Origin: Streptomyces indicus
GTDB lineage: Bacteria; Actinomycetota; Actinomycetes; Streptomycetales; Streptomycetaceae
Direction of reading: 5' to 3'
Length of the DNA stretch: 64,000 nucleotides
Assembly (NCBI RefSeq): GCF_900100315.1
Contig: NZ_FNFF01000001.1
Location: forward strand, 682,001-746,000
The notes under the pieces were generated by a model. It was not told the origin of the DNA and ran no database searches. It saw only the letters and a program-made list of their open reading frames with translations. Shown one piece after another: positions 33,404-43,167 of this stretch (its first letter is position 1; each line of letters begins with the position of its first letter). Both the position numbers and the translations under genes were made by a program.

Positions 33404-35370
33404 CAACCCCCCTCGTGCCCGTGCCCGTTGAGGTAACGACCGAGGGCGGTGAGCGGGAACACCTGCCGGTACAGGTGGTAGTTGATGGAGAAGTCCCAGG
33501 GGAAGCCGGTGCCGGTGAAGTACGGCTCGTCCCAGCTGCCGTCCGGGCGCTGGGTCTCGGCCAGCCAGGCGATGCCGCGCTCGACGGCCTTGGAGTCCCG
33601 CTCCCCCGCCGCGAGCAGCGCGAGCAGCGCCCAGGCGGTCTGCGACGCGGTGGACTCCCCGCGCGCGACCCAGGACTCGTCCACGTACGAGCGCAGGTCC
33701 TCGCCCCAGCCGCCGTCGTCGTTCTGCACCGACTCCAGCCAGGCGACGGCCCGGCGGATCGCCGGGTGTGCGGCGGGCAGTCCGGCGGCGACGAGCGCGG
33801 GCACCACGGACCCGGTCCCGTACAGGTAGTTGACGCCCCAGCGCCCGAACCAGGCGCCGCTGGGCTCCTGTTCGGCGAGCAGCCAGGTGATGCCGCGCCG
33901 GGTCCGCGGGTCGTGCGCCTTGCCCTCGCCCGCGAGGAACTCGACGACATGCGCGGTGACATCGGCCGACGGCGGGTCGATGACCTCGCCGAAGTCGCAG
34001 AACGGCAGGCGGTTGGGGAACGGGCTGGTGTTGTCCACGTCGAACGCGCCCCAGGCGCCGTTCTTCGACTGCATCCCGTACGTCCACGTCGTGGCCCGCT
34101 TGATCGCGGCGTCCACGCGCGCGGGATCCGGATGCCGTACGCGGCGCAGCGCGAGGGCGACCTCGGCGGTGTCGTCGATGTCCGGGTAGTTGTCGTTGTG
34201 GAACTCGAACGCCCACCCGCCCGGCGCCAGTTGGGGCCTGCGCACCGACCAGTCGCCGGGCCGTGCGATCTCCTCGGCCAGCATCCAGTCGACGGCCTTC
34301 ACCAGCGCCGGATGGTCGGCGGGCAGCCCCGCGTCGGCCAGCGCGATGGTGGCGAGGCAGGTGTCCCACACGGGCGACTGGCAGGCCTCGATCATCCGCG
34401 CCCCGTCCTCGCGCCACACCGCGAACCGGTCGAGCGAGGCGAGCCCTTCGCGCAGCACCGGGTGGTCGAGGTCGTAGCCGAGGAGGTGGAGGGCGATCAC
34501 GGAGTACACGGCGGGCGGCTGGATCCCGCCCCAGCAGCCGTCGTTCTCCTGCCGCTCGATGATCCAGCGGGCCGCCGAGCGCATGGCCATGCGCCGCAGA
34601 CCCGGCACCGCCACTTTGTGGTAGGCGTGCAGCGCCTTGTCGAGCCGCTGGAACACGCCGTCCCAACTGGCCGCGGGGGCCAGGGGCTTGGCCGGGTTCG
34701 GGTCGCGCGCGTCGGTGTGCAGCTCGTCCAGCGGGAAGGGCGCCGGCCGTACCGGGCGCTTCGCCGAGACGATGGTGAGCGGCACGATGGTCTGGCGTGC
34801 CCAGCAGCCGAAGTCGTAGATGTTGAGCGGGAACCACTTCGGCAGGTAGATGAGCTCCGGCGGGAGTTCGGGCAGGTCCTCCCACTTCCACCAGCCGAAC
34901 AGCGCCAGCCAGATCCGCGTGAACACCCGCGCGGAGGCGATGCCGCCCTGCGCGCGGATCCATGCGGAGGCCTTCGCCATGTGCGCGGCCTCGGGGTCGT
35001 CCCCCGCGAGCCGCAGCGCGACGTACGCCTCGATCGTCGTGGACAGCTCGCCGGGGCCGCCGTAGAAAGTGGCCCAGGTGCCGTCCGCCCGCTGCTCGCC
35101 ACGGATGAACAGCGCGGAGGCCCGGGTGGTCTCCTCGTCCCTGATGCCGAGGAACTGCCGCAGGAGCAGGTCCTCGGCGTCCATCGTCACGTTGGTCTCG
35201 AGGTCGCCCTTCCACCAGCCTTCGGTGTCCTGGTGGGCGAGCAGATACTCGATGGCACGCTGATTGGCCTGCTGCGCCCCGTCGGGCACGGCAGGGATAC
35301 GGGCGGATTCAGTGGCCGCGGGAGCACGGGGCGGGATGGCCCCGGCACTGCCGTCGGTCGTCGCTGTCAT
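33403..35370 (-). CDS. shc: Squalene-hopene cyclase
   Basis: A 655-residue membrane-bound terpene cyclase that folds squalene into hopene and hopanol. The protonating motif is DIDDTA at 397-402, and QW repeats are scattered along the sequence, for example QNDDGGWGED and QRPDGSWDEPYFTGTG near the C-terminus. Length matches the bacterial family (about 630-680). The ATG at 35370 is the only reasonable start. A 171-base gap with CTG-rich low-complexity sequence separates it from the polyprenyl synthase gene. Confidence 0.96.
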   Translation of the reverse strand: MTATTDGSAGAIPPRAPAATESARIPAVPDGAQQANQRAIEYLLAHQDTEGWWKGDLETNVTMDAEDLLLRQFLGIRDEETTRASALFIRGEQRADGTWATFYGGPGELSTTIEAYVALRLAGDDPEAAHMAKASAWIRAQGGIASARVFTRIWLALFGWWKWEDLPELPPELIYLPKWFPLNIYDFGCWARQTIVPLTIVSAKRPVRPAPFPLDELHTDARDPNPAKPLAPAASWDGVFQRLDKALHAYHKVAVPGLRRMAMRSAARWIIERQENDGCWGGIQPPAVYSVIALHLLGYDLDHPVLREGLASLDRFAVWREDGARMIEACQSPVWDTCLATIALADAGLPADHPALVKAVDWMLAEEIARPGDWSVRRPQLAPGGWAFEFHNDNYPDIDDTAEVALALRRVRHPDPARVDAAIKRATTWTYGMQSKNGAWGAFDVDNTSPFPNRLPFCDFGEVIDPPSADVTAHVVEFLAGEGKAHDPRTRRGITWLLAEQEPSGAWFGRWGVNYLYGTGSVVPALVAAGLPAAHPAIRRAVAWLESVQNDDGGWGEDLRSYVDESWVARGESTASQTAWALLALLAAGERDSKAVERGIAWLAETQRPDGSWDEPYFTGTGFPWDFSINYHLYRQVFPLTALGRYLNGHGHEGG

Positions 35371-35541
35371 GGCTTCCCCTTCGTGCAGTTGGCTTGCTGC
35401 TGTGCTGGGGTTAGCCGTCGGCCGATGCCTTGACTTGCTGCGTCAGTGCTCCGACTGCTGCGACTGCTCTGTCACTGCTGTCGAGGCACCGGCCGGCGAC
35501 TGCGAGTCATATGAGGCTGCTGTTCCGCTGGGTGATGACGA

Positions 35542-36684
35542 TCATCTCTTCCGTACGACGACGAAGTCGGCGAGCGCCGCGAGCTGGGCCCTGACCGACT
35601 CGGGCATGGCCACGCTCTCGATCGCTTGCAGGGCGATGGTGTGCTGGCGCCGGGCCTCCTGGGCCGTCCACTCGCGTCCGCCCGCCTGCTCGATGAGCGC
35701 GGCGCGGTGCGCGAACTCCGCCTCGGAGAAGTTCTCGAAGTCGTTGGACTTGGCGTCGGCGGCAAGCAGCCGGCCGAGTTCCTCGGAAGCCTCGCCGCCG
35801 GCGGCGAGCGCGGCCACCACCGGCAGGGACTTCTTGCGCTGGCGCAGATCGCTCCAGGTCTGCTTGCCGGTGGACTCCGGGTCGCCCCAGATGCCCAGCA
35901 GGTCGTCGACGGCCTGGAAGGCGAGCCCGAGGTGGTAGCCGTACTTCTCGAGGGTGTCCGCCGTCCTGTCGTCCGCGCCGCCGAGGACCGCGCCGATGGA
36001 GACGGCGCAGGCGAGCAGCGCGCCCGTCTTGTTGCCCTCCATCTCCAGGCACTCCTCGACGGTGACCCGCTCGCGGTGCTCGTAGGAGATGTCCTGTGCC
36101 TGGCCGTCGATGAGGGCGCGGGTCGCCGTGGTGAGGCGGCGCGCGGCGCGGCCGGCCTCGACGGTGTCGAGTTCGAGCAGCACCTCGTTGGCCAGGGCGA
36201 ACAGCGCGTCGCCGACGAGGATCGCCTGCGCGGGGCCGTGCACCTTCCACACGGTGTCGCGGTGGCGGCGCTGTTCGTCGCCGTCCATCAGGTCGTCGTG
36301 CAGGAGCGAGAAGTTGTGCACCAGCTCGACCGCGACCGCGCCGGGGACGCCGACCTCGGGCGCGGCGCCCGCGGCCTCGGCGGAGAGCAGCGCGAGCGCG
36401 GGACGTACGGCCTTGCCGCCGTCGCCGTCGGAGGGGCGGCCCTCGGCGTCGATCCAGCCGAAGTGGTACGCGGCGACCGTGTCCATCGGCGGCGCGAGCC
36501 GGTCGACGGCGGCGCGCAGCACCGGCGTGGCCAGGGTCCGGCCGCGCTCGAGCAGAGCGGCCACGTCGACGGCGGCCTCCTCCTGCCCGTGGTCGGCAAC
36601 CGCCTTGGCCGAAGGCTCAGTCGGCACTGTCTCTCCTCTTCCGATGGTGGTGCTGGTGGTTCCGTCGGTGATGCCGGTCCTCAT
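35542..36684 (-). CDS. Polyprenyl diphosphate synthase of the hopanoid locus
   Basis: A 380-residue trans-isoprenyl diphosphate synthase. The first Asp-rich motif is DDLMD within LLHDDLMDGD, the second is DDLLG within FQAVDDLLGIWGD, with GDALFALANE and GNKTGALL between. It likely makes the farnesyl diphosphate used for squalene, though chain length cannot be read off and geranylgeranyl products are possible. The ATG overlaps the hpnE stop (ATGA). The first 45 residues are variable and Thr/Glu-rich. Confidence 0.92.
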   Translation of the reverse strand: MRTGITDGTTSTTIGRGETVPTEPSAKAVADHGQEEAAVDVAALLERGRTLATPVLRAAVDRLAPPMDTVAAYHFGWIDAEGRPSDGDGGKAVRPALALLSAEAAGAAPEVGVPGAVAVELVHNFSLLHDDLMDGDEQRRHRDTVWKVHGPAQAILVGDALFALANEVLLELDTVEAGRAARRLTTATRALIDGQAQDISYEHRERVTVEECLEMEGNKTGALLACAVSIGAVLGGADDRTADTLEKYGYHLGLAFQAVDDLLGIWGDPESTGKQTWSDLRQRKKSLPVVAALAAGGEASEELGRLLAADAKSNDFENFSEAEFAHRAALIEQAGGREWTAQEARRQHTIALQAIESVAMPESVRAQLAALADFVVVRKR

Positions 36685-38081
36685 GCCGCCTCCTCGAACA
36701 GGTGGCCGTGGGGGCGGCCCAGGGCACCGAGTGCGGCCCGTGCGGCCGCTGCGCCGCTGCGGACGGCGCTCTCCATGGTCGCGGGCCATTTGGTGTCGGT
36801 CCACGCGCCGGCCAGGTAGAGGCCGGGGGCGCGGGTGCGGGGTCCGGGCCTGAGCCGGCCCACGCCCGGCGCGGGGGCGAAGGTGGCCGTGCGCTCGCGC
36901 GTGACGAAGAAGTCGCGTACGGCAGCGCCGCGGGCCGCGGGCAACAATCGTTTCAGCTCGGGCAGATACCGCTCGCGCAGCTCGGCGACCGGGGTCTCGA
37001 TCTCGTTCTGCGCCACGGACTGCGACACGGCGAGGTACTGCCCGCCGCCGCTGAGACCGGAGGCCTCCGTACGGTCGAACACCCACTGGACGGGGGTGCC
37101 GAGCGCGGCGAAGAAGGGCTGCCTGAGCACCTTGCGGTCGTAGATCACATGCAGGTTGAGGATCGGCGCGGTGCCGATCTCCAGGAGCTGGTCCTTGGCG
37201 TCGAGCGCGCCGTCGGGCAGCAGCTCGTGGGCCTCGCGCTGCGGGACCGCGAGCACGACGGTGTCCGCCGCCAGCTCCTCGCCGTCCGTCCGCACGCGCC
37301 AGCCTCCCGCTTCCGTACGGGAGAGGCCCGCGACCTTGGCGCGCAGCTCCGTGCGCACCCCGGCCTTGTCGAGCGCCAGGCGGGCCAGCCGGTCGTGCAG
37401 GTCGCCGAGCGGGACGCGGGCCCAGCCGATGTCGGCGGCGCCCGGCTCGGAGAGCAGCCCGGTCTTGAACACCATGGCGGCCAGGCCCAGCGAGGAGTCA
37501 CCGGCCACGGCATTCAGCGTGGCGATGCCGACCAGGTCCCACAGCGCCTCGACGGCGCGCGCGGACTGCCCGTGGCGGGCGAGCCAGCTGCCGAAGTCCT
37601 CGTCGTCGAGGGCCGGGTCGGCCAGGTCGAGCGCCTTGAGCGCGAGCGCCGCGCGGCCCACCTTGGCGCGCTCGGCGAGCGAGAGGTGCGGATACGTGGC
37701 GAGGCTGCGGGCCAGGTGCAGGGGCACCGGGAGTCCCGCCCTGCGCAGCCGGCCGAGCCGGGGGCTCGGGGCCGCGACGTCGAGCACGGGCACGTCGAGC
37801 CGGTCCTGGAGCGGTGCGAGGGCGGCGCCGTCCACGCGGTCGAGGAACCAGCGGTACGCCGTGCAGCAGCGCAGATAGACATGCTGGCCGTTGTCCACGG
37901 TGAGGTCGCCGCGGCGGAAGGAGAACGCGAGTCCGCCGAGCCGCGGGCGGCCTTCGAGCAGCGTGACCGAGAGGCCCGCGTCGGCGAGTCCGAGAGCCGC
38001 GGTGATCCCGGCGAGTCCGCCGCCGACGACCACCGCGGAGCGGCGCGCGTCGCTGTCGGCCTGCACTTCCTGCGCGGTCAT
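36681..38081 (-). CDS. hpnE: Hydroxysqualene dehydroxylase HpnE
   Basis: A 466-residue FAD-dependent amine oxidase-like enzyme. The FAD-binding motif is VVVGGGLAGITAALGLADAG near the N-terminus and the C-terminal LYLAGAWTDTKWPATMESAV is typical of phytoene desaturase relatives. HpnE reduces hydroxysqualene to squalene in the three-step HpnCDE route. GGAGGG precedes the ATG at 38081. A 181-base gap separates it from hpnD. Confidence 0.93.
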   Translation of the reverse strand: MTAQEVQADSDARRSAVVVGGGLAGITAALGLADAGLSVTLLEGRPRLGGLAFSFRRGDLTVDNGQHVYLRCCTAYRWFLDRVDGAALAPLQDRLDVPVLDVAAPSPRLGRLRRAGLPVPLHLARSLATYPHLSLAERAKVGRAALALKALDLADPALDDEDFGSWLARHGQSARAVEALWDLVGIATLNAVAGDSSLGLAAMVFKTGLLSEPGAADIGWARVPLGDLHDRLARLALDKAGVRTELRAKVAGLSRTEAGGWRVRTDGEELAADTVVLAVPQREAHELLPDGALDAKDQLLEIGTAPILNLHVIYDRKVLRQPFFAALGTPVQWVFDRTEASGLSGGGQYLAVSQSVAQNEIETPVAELRERYLPELKRLLPAARGAAVRDFFVTRERTATFAPAPGVGRLRPGPRTRAPGLYLAGAWTDTKWPATMESAVRSGAAAARAALGALGRPHGHLFEEAA

Positions 38082-38262
38082 ACGCCCTCCCCCGCGGCAA
38101 CGCCCGGGATGAACACCTGGTGGGTCATCTCAGTCAGGGACGCCGATCGCTCGTGGAGGGTTGCTTGCCGCTTGGGGGGATTTGCCCGGGCATCGCAGGG
38201 GATGCGGCCGTCGGCCGCGATGAGGAGACACACCCCGTACAAACCGCCAGGGGACCACATGG

Positions 38263-39213
38263 TCACGCCCTCCCGGCGGATGTGTGCCGGGCGATGCTGC
38301 GGGCGTCGAATCCGGACAGGCCGCGGACGGCCACGTAGGCCTTCTCGCGCCCGGGCAGGGAGACGCGGCCGCGCAGCACGGCCTCGGGGTCGCGCTCGAT
38401 GCGGTCGAGGAGCCGGCGGTAGATGCCGGCCATCGCGGCCACGCAGGCGCCGCTGCGGCGGTCGAGCATCGGAAGGAGCCGGTAGCCCTCGGCGAACAGG
38501 GCGCGGGCGCGGCGCACTTCGAAGTGGACGAGGCCCGCGAAGTCCGATCCGGCGGGCGGCTCGGCGGAGGAGAAACCGGCCGAGCAGCCGAACTTGGCGA
38601 GGTCGTCGGAGGGCAGGTAGGTACGGCCGTTGCCGGCGTCCTCGCGAACGTCTCTGAGGATGTTGGTGAGTTGGAGGGCGAGGCCCAGCGTGTCGGCGTA
38701 CTCGGGGGCGCGTTCGGTGTTGCGTGCGCCCGGCACGGTGCCGAACACGCCGAGCGACAGGCGGCCGATGGCGCCGGCCACGCAGCGGCAGTAGACCTTC
38801 AGGTCGTCCCAGGTCTCGTAGGTCTCGCCGCGTACGTCCATGAGGACGCCGTCGATGAGCTCGTCGAGCCCGTCGAGCGGGATCGGGAAGACGCGGGAGG
38901 CGTGGGCGAGCGCGACGCCCACCGGGTCGGTGTCGTCCTCGTCGATCCGGCCTTCGCGGATCCGCTGCAGGAGCGCGCGGGTCTCCTCCAGGCGGGCCTG
39001 CTTCACCTCGGGCGCGAGCGCGCCGTCACCGATGTCGTCGACGCGGCGCGAGAACGCGTAGAGCGCGGACATCGCGCGCCGCTTGGGCGTGGGCAGCAGC
39101 CGGATCCCGTAGGCGAAATTGCGCGCCTGCTGCCCGGTCACGGCCTCGCAGTAGCTGTACGCGGCGAGCACGGGGGCGCCGGCGGCGCTGAACTCCTCCA
39201 CGGCCTCGCTCAC
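38263..39213 (-). CDS. hpnD: Presqualene diphosphate synthase HpnD
   Basis: A 316-residue squalene/phytoene synthase-family enzyme. It has SRRVDDIGDG as first Asp-rich motif and LQLTNILRDVREDAGNGR as second, the latter preserving DxxED. HpnD condenses two farnesyl diphosphates to presqualene diphosphate. The GTG at 39213 overlaps the hpnC stop (GTGA) and has GGAGAGGG just upstream. Confidence 0.94.
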   Translation of the reverse strand: MSEAVEEFSAAGAPVLAAYSYCEAVTGQQARNFAYGIRLLPTPKRRAMSALYAFSRRVDDIGDGALAPEVKQARLEETRALLQRIREGRIDEDDTDPVGVALAHASRVFPIPLDGLDELIDGVLMDVRGETYETWDDLKVYCRCVAGAIGRLSLGVFGTVPGARNTERAPEYADTLGLALQLTNILRDVREDAGNGRTYLPSDDLAKFGCSAGFSSAEPPAGSDFAGLVHFEVRRARALFAEGYRLLPMLDRRSGACVAAMAGIYRRLLDRIERDPEAVLRGRVSLPGREKAYVAVRGLSGFDARSIARHTSAGRA

Positions 39214-40109
39214 CCCTCTCCACGGTCGGGTCGCAGGACGGCGCCCACCTCGCGCAGCAGCTGCGCCTTGGTGGGCTTGGGCGGGCCGGGCAGCACGTCG
39301 TACCCGGCGGCGGCGACGGCGCGCAGAGCCGCCCGTCCTCCGCCGACGAAGCCGGCGAGCAGCAGCTTCAGCCGGCCGTGGACGCTGCCCACGAGGGGCG
39401 TGCCCTCGGCGAGGAGTTCGCGGGCGCGTTCCGCTTCGTAGGCGATCAGGGAGCGCACGGCGGCGCCCGCGTGCGGCCGGGCCAGATCGGACTCCTGGAC
39501 CGAGCAGCGCTTCATGTCCTCGGCGGGCAGGTAGATCCGGTCGCGGGCCAGGTCCTCGGAGACGTCCTGGAGGTGCTCGACGATCTGGAGCGCGGTGCAC
39601 ACCGCGTCCGAGCGCCGTACGCGCTCGGGGGTCTCGGTGCCGGTCACGGCCAGGACCAGGCGGCCCACGGGGTTCGCCGACAGCTCGCAGTACGCGAGGA
39701 GGTCGTCGTAGGTCCCGTAGCGGCTGACGAGCTGGTCCTGGCGGTTGGCGGCGATGAGGCCGAGGAACGGCTCGGGGGTCAGCGCGCGGCGGCGCACGGT
39801 GGGCTGCAGGCGCTGGAGCAGCGGGTGGCCGGGGCGGCCGTCGAAGACCTTGCGCAGGTCCTTCTCGAAGGCGTCCAGCATCGCGATCCGGTCGTCGCTC
39901 TGCGCGGGGTCGAGGCCGAGCGCCAGGGCGTCGGCGCCGCCGGGTGCCAGGTCACCGTCGCCGATGTCGTCGACGAGGCGGGCGAAGCCGTAGACCGCCA
40001 TCAGGTCCTCGCGCCAGGCCCTGGGCAGAAAAAACGGGGCCACCGGGAAGTTCTCGTCGGCGGCCTTGTCCAGTGTCGCGCGCTCTTGGACGCCAGGGCT
40101 GCGCGTCAT
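39210..40109 (-). CDS. hpnC: Hydroxysqualene synthase HpnC
   Basis: A 299-residue squalene/phytoene synthase-family protein. FARLVDDIGDGD and IVEHLQDVSEDLARDR form the two Asp-rich motifs. HpnC converts presqualene diphosphate to hydroxysqualene. The ATG at 40109 (MTRSPGVQ) has AGGTGG about six bases upstream; the frame stays open to 40223 without similarity. It is the first gene of the leftward hopanoid locus. Confidence 0.93.
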   Translation of the reverse strand: MTRSPGVQERATLDKAADENFPVAPFFLPRAWREDLMAVYGFARLVDDIGDGDLAPGGADALALGLDPAQSDDRIAMLDAFEKDLRKVFDGRPGHPLLQRLQPTVRRRALTPEPFLGLIAANRQDQLVSRYGTYDDLLAYCELSANPVGRLVLAVTGTETPERVRRSDAVCTALQIVEHLQDVSEDLARDRIYLPAEDMKRCSVQESDLARPHAGAAVRSLIAYEAERARELLAEGTPLVGSVHGRLKLLLAGFVGGGRAALRAVAAAGYDVLPGPPKPTKAQLLREVGAVLRPDRGEG

Positions 40110-40452
40110 CGGCCGCCACCTGCGCGCAGGCGCGGCGAAGGGACGGCGAAACACTGTCGGAGCTGGGAGTTTTCCGTAGCCATGGCCGTCACTCTCCCGT
40201 TCTACACTGCCGACGCAATTCACTCTATTTCGGACACGCCATCCGACCGATCCAGCTTACGTTGTACAGCGCCGGGCGGAATGCCGGGGTGTTCTGCACA
40301 TCACAACAACGCAGCGATTCATGTCAACCTTCCGCGCACACAAGGAAGTTGACCAGGAATTGACCCTGGGCGAGAACCCGGGTGCGCCGATGCAAGGCGG
40401 GACGCGGAAAAGCCCCGCCGGGGTTGCGACGGGGCTTTTCGCGTTCGAACGG
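40110..40452 (-). other. Promoter region of the hopanoid locus and 3' end of the exporter operon
   Basis: No gene is seen. The right part holds the terminator at 40407-40440; the left part, between 40150 and 40330, is relatively A/T-rich and should contain the hpnC promoter. TGTAGAAC, read leftward near 40200, is a weak -10 candidate. Confidence 0.5.
40407..40440 (-). terminator. Intrinsic terminator of the exporter operon
   Basis: GAAAAGCCCCG (40407-40417) pairs perfectly with CGGGGCTTTTC (40430-40440). Read leftward it ends in a CTTTT run and lies 13 bases after the stop of the ABC ATPase gene. Confidence 0.88.
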
Positions 40453-41235
40453 CTACTTGCCGGTGAACTTCTCGTACTCCTTGAGGACCTCGTCCGTGGG
40501 TCCGTCCATGCGCAGCTCGCCGCGCTCCAGCCACAGGACCCGGTCGCAGGTGTCGCGGATGGACTTGTTGTTGTGGCTGACCAGGAAGACCGTGCCGGCC
40601 TCCTTGCGCAGTTCGCGGATGCGCGCCTCGGAGCGCTTCTGGAAGGCGCGGTCACCGGTGGCGAGCGCCTCGTCGATCATGAGGACGTCGTGGTCCTTGG
40701 CCGCCGCGATGGAGAACCGCAGGCGGGCCGCCATACCCGAGGAGTAGGTGCGCATCGGCAGGGTGATGAAGTCGCCCTTCTCGTTGATCCCCGAGAAGTC
40801 GACGATGTCCTGGTAGCGCGCCCTGATCTGCTCGCGGGACATACCCATCGCGAGCCCGCCGAGTATGACGTTGCGCTCGCCCGTCAGGTCGTTCATCAGG
40901 GCCGCGTTCACACCGAGCAGGGAGGGCTGGCCGTCGGTGTAGACCTTGCCGCGCTCGGCGGGCAGCAGGCCCGCGATGGCGCGCAGCAGGGTGGACTTGC
41001 CGGAGCCGTTGGAGCCGATCAGGCCGATGGCCTCGCCCCGGTACGCCGTGAAGCTCACGCCGCGCACCGCGTGCACCTTGCGGACGCCGCGCTCCTCGCC
41101 GCGCTTGAGGATGCGGCTGAGGGCGGCGGTGGCGCTGCCCTTGCCGCTCTTGGCACCGTTGACGCGGTAGACGATGTGCAGCTCGTCCGCGATGACGGTG
41201 GGAATCCTCGTCTGGTTCAAGGGGGTCTCAGCCAC
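40453..41235 (-). CDS. Polysaccharide/teichoic-acid exporter ATPase, TagH type
   Basis: A 260-residue ABC ATPase. Walker A is GSNGSGKST, the signature region is LTGERNVILGG, Walker B is HDVLMIDEALATGD, and FLVSHN holds the switch His. This degenerate signature is characteristic of Wzt/TagH exporters for lipid-linked glycans and wall teichoic acids. The GTG at 41235 overlaps the permease stop by eight bases. It is the last gene of the operon starting at 47527 and is followed by a terminator. Confidence 0.9.
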   Translation of the reverse strand: MAETPLNQTRIPTVIADELHIVYRVNGAKSGKGSATAALSRILKRGEERGVRKVHAVRGVSFTAYRGEAIGLIGSNGSGKSTLLRAIAGLLPAERGKVYTDGQPSLLGVNAALMNDLTGERNVILGGLAMGMSREQIRARYQDIVDFSGINEKGDFITLPMRTYSSGMAARLRFSIAAAKDHDVLMIDEALATGDRAFQKRSEARIRELRKEAGTVFLVSHNNKSIRDTCDRVLWLERGELRMDGPTDEVLKEYEKFTGK

Positions 41236-42175
41236 GGCCGTAGCGCTCCTCAGCCTTCCAGAAGTACACGAAACCGATGACACCGATCAGGACGGCCCAG
41301 CCCACGGCGAGGGCCCACACGTGCGGGGGCATGGGGTTGTGCTGGGTGATGCCGTCGATCAGGGCGTAGCGCATCAGGTCCATGTAGACCGCGGCCGGGT
41401 TGGCCTGCAGGACGTCGGCCAGCCAGGCCGGTGCGTGCGCCTTGGCCAGCATCGGGGCCAGCGGGAACATCACGCCGGACGCGTACATCCAGGTCCGCAG
41501 GATGAACGGCATGAGCTGCGCGAGGTCGGGCGTCTTGCTGCCGAGGCGCGCCATGATCATCGAGAGGCCGACGTTGAAGACGAACTGCAGGGCGAGGGCC
41601 GGCAGGAGCAGCAGCCACGACAGGTCGGGGTAGTGGCCGAAGCCGACCAGGATCGCGACCAGGACGATCATCGAGAACAGCAGCTGCTGGAGCTGCTGGA
41701 GCGAGAACGAGATGGGCAGCGAGGCGCGCGGGAAGTGCAGGGCGCGCACCAGGCCGAGGTTGCCCGAGATCGACCGCACGCCCGCCATGACCGAGCTCTG
41801 CGTGAAGGTGAACACGAAGACGCCGGTGACGAGGAAGGGCACGTACATGTCGTTGCCCATGCCACCGCGGCCGCCGAGCAGCAGACCGAAGATGAAGAAG
41901 TAGACCGCCGCGTTGAGCAGCGGCGTGGCCACCTGCCACAGCTGGCCGAGCTTGGCCTGGCTGTACTGGGCCGTCAGCTTGGCCTGCGAGAAGGCGAGGA
42001 TGAAGTGCCGCCGGTTCCACAGCTGCCGGACGTACTCGAACAGGCCTGGCCTGGCGCCGCTCTGGCTGAGGCCGTACTTGGCCGCCAGCTCGGCCCGCGA
42101 GAGCCGGTCGTCGGGGGACTGCTGCCCCAGAGACGCTGTCACCGTGACACCGCCATCATGCGTCGTCTCACTCAC
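41228..42175 (-). CDS. Polysaccharide/teichoic-acid exporter permease, TagG type
   Basis: A 315-residue ABC-2 permease with about six membrane segments in the last 240 residues and the NPAAVYMDLMRYALIDG stretch before the last helices, as in Wzm/TagG exporters. It would flip a lipid-linked polymer or glycolipid across the membrane with the adjacent ATPase. The GTG at 42175 (SETTHDGG) is chosen as the first start giving the conserved N-terminus; the ribosome-binding sequence is weak. A 98-base gap separates it from the glycosyltransferase. Confidence 0.9.
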   Translation of the reverse strand: MSETTHDGGVTVTASLGQQSPDDRLSRAELAAKYGLSQSGARPGLFEYVRQLWNRRHFILAFSQAKLTAQYSQAKLGQLWQVATPLLNAAVYFFIFGLLLGGRGGMGNDMYVPFLVTGVFVFTFTQSSVMAGVRSISGNLGLVRALHFPRASLPISFSLQQLQQLLFSMIVLVAILVGFGHYPDLSWLLLLPALALQFVFNVGLSMIMARLGSKTPDLAQLMPFILRTWMYASGVMFPLAPMLAKAHAPAWLADVLQANPAAVYMDLMRYALIDGITQHNPMPPHVWALAVGWAVLIGVIGFVYFWKAEERYGRG

Positions 42176-42273
42176 AAGTGGAAACTTTCGTCTTCTTGAA
42201 TGCGCCGTGGGTCTCGCGCGCAGGCGAACACCGGGGCCGGGGTATGGCCCGAATGTTCTCAGACACGAGCTTG

Positions 42274-43167
42274 TCAGATGACAGGAGGTCGGCCCAGTCG
42301 GGTCAGCCGCCACACCGTGCGCCAGCGCATGGGACGCCGGGGCCCGCACGGTGTGCGCCAGCCCTCCTTGAAACCGCCGAACCAGGCCCTCAGCGCGGGC
42401 CGCGACGGGCGGCGCAGCAGGGTGAGGAGCAGCCAGATCCCGAGGTAGACGGGGACCAGCGGGGCCGGCAGGTTGCGGCGGGCGAGCCAGACGCGGTTGC
42501 GGGCGACCATGCGGTGGTAGACCGCGTGCCGCGAGGGTGCGGTGGTCGGGTGGTACAGGACCATGTCCGCGCGGTAGTCGATCATCCAGCCGGCGTCCAG
42601 GGCCCGCCAGGCGAGGTCGGTCTCCTCGTGCGCGTAGAAGAAGTCGTCGGGCAGCCCGCCGACCTCGGCGAAGACCTTCGTACGGACGGCGTTGGCGCCG
42701 CCGAGGAAGGTGGTCACGCGGGAGCTGCGCATCGGGTCGGAGGCCCGCAGGCGCGGCACGTGCCGTCGCTGGGTCTCCCCCGTGTCGGGGTCGGCGATCC
42801 GGAAGCTGATGATGCCGAGCTGCGGGTCGGCGGCGAAGGCCTCGCGGCACAGCTGTGCCGTGTCCTGCCGGGCGAGCAGGCCGTCGTCGTCCAGGAAGAG
42901 CAGGATGTCGACGTCCTTGCCCGCCGCGCCGAAGGCCTCGATGCCGACGTTGCGGCCGCCGGGGATGCCGAGGTTCTCGGGCAGTTCCACCGTCCGTACG
43001 CCCGCGGGCACGTCCGGCACCGGGGAGCCGTTGCCGACCACGACCACCTCGACCCGGTCGCCGTCCTGCTTGGCGACCGAGTCGAGCAGGGCGCGCAGCT
43101 CGTCGGGCCGGTTGCCCATCGTGATCACGACGGCCCCGACCTTGAGCTGCGTGGCCGCGGCCGTCAC
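42274..43167 (-). CDS. Family 2 glycosyltransferase
   Basis: A 297-residue GT-A fold glycosyltransferase. VGAVVITMGNRPDELRALL begins the nucleotide-binding half, LLFLDDDGLLAR supplies the metal-binding DDD, and AHEETDLAWRAL is the ED-type acceptor motif. It should add a sugar to a lipid- or phosphate-linked acceptor. The GTG at 43167 overlaps the stop of the CDP-alcohol phosphatidyltransferase gene (GTGA). Sugar and acceptor are unknown. Confidence 0.9.
   Translation of the reverse strand: MTAAATQLKVGAVVITMGNRPDELRALLDSVAKQDGDRVEVVVVGNGSPVPDVPAGVRTVELPENLGIPGGRNVGIEAFGAAGKDVDILLFLDDDGLLARQDTAQLCREAFAADPQLGIISFRIADPDTGETQRRHVPRLRASDPMRSSRVTTFLGGANAVRTKVFAEVGGLPDDFFYAHEETDLAWRALDAGWMIDYRADMVLYHPTTAPSRHAVYHRMVARNRVWLARRNLPAPLVPVYLGIWLLLTLLRRPSRPALRAWFGGFKEGWRTPCGPRRPMRWRTVWRLTRLGRPPVI

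Noticed and set aside
33403..34000. Frame running from the nucleosidase gene back through shc on the same strand
   Set aside because: It is the +1 shadow of shc; motifs of the nucleosidase begin only at ATG 33403.
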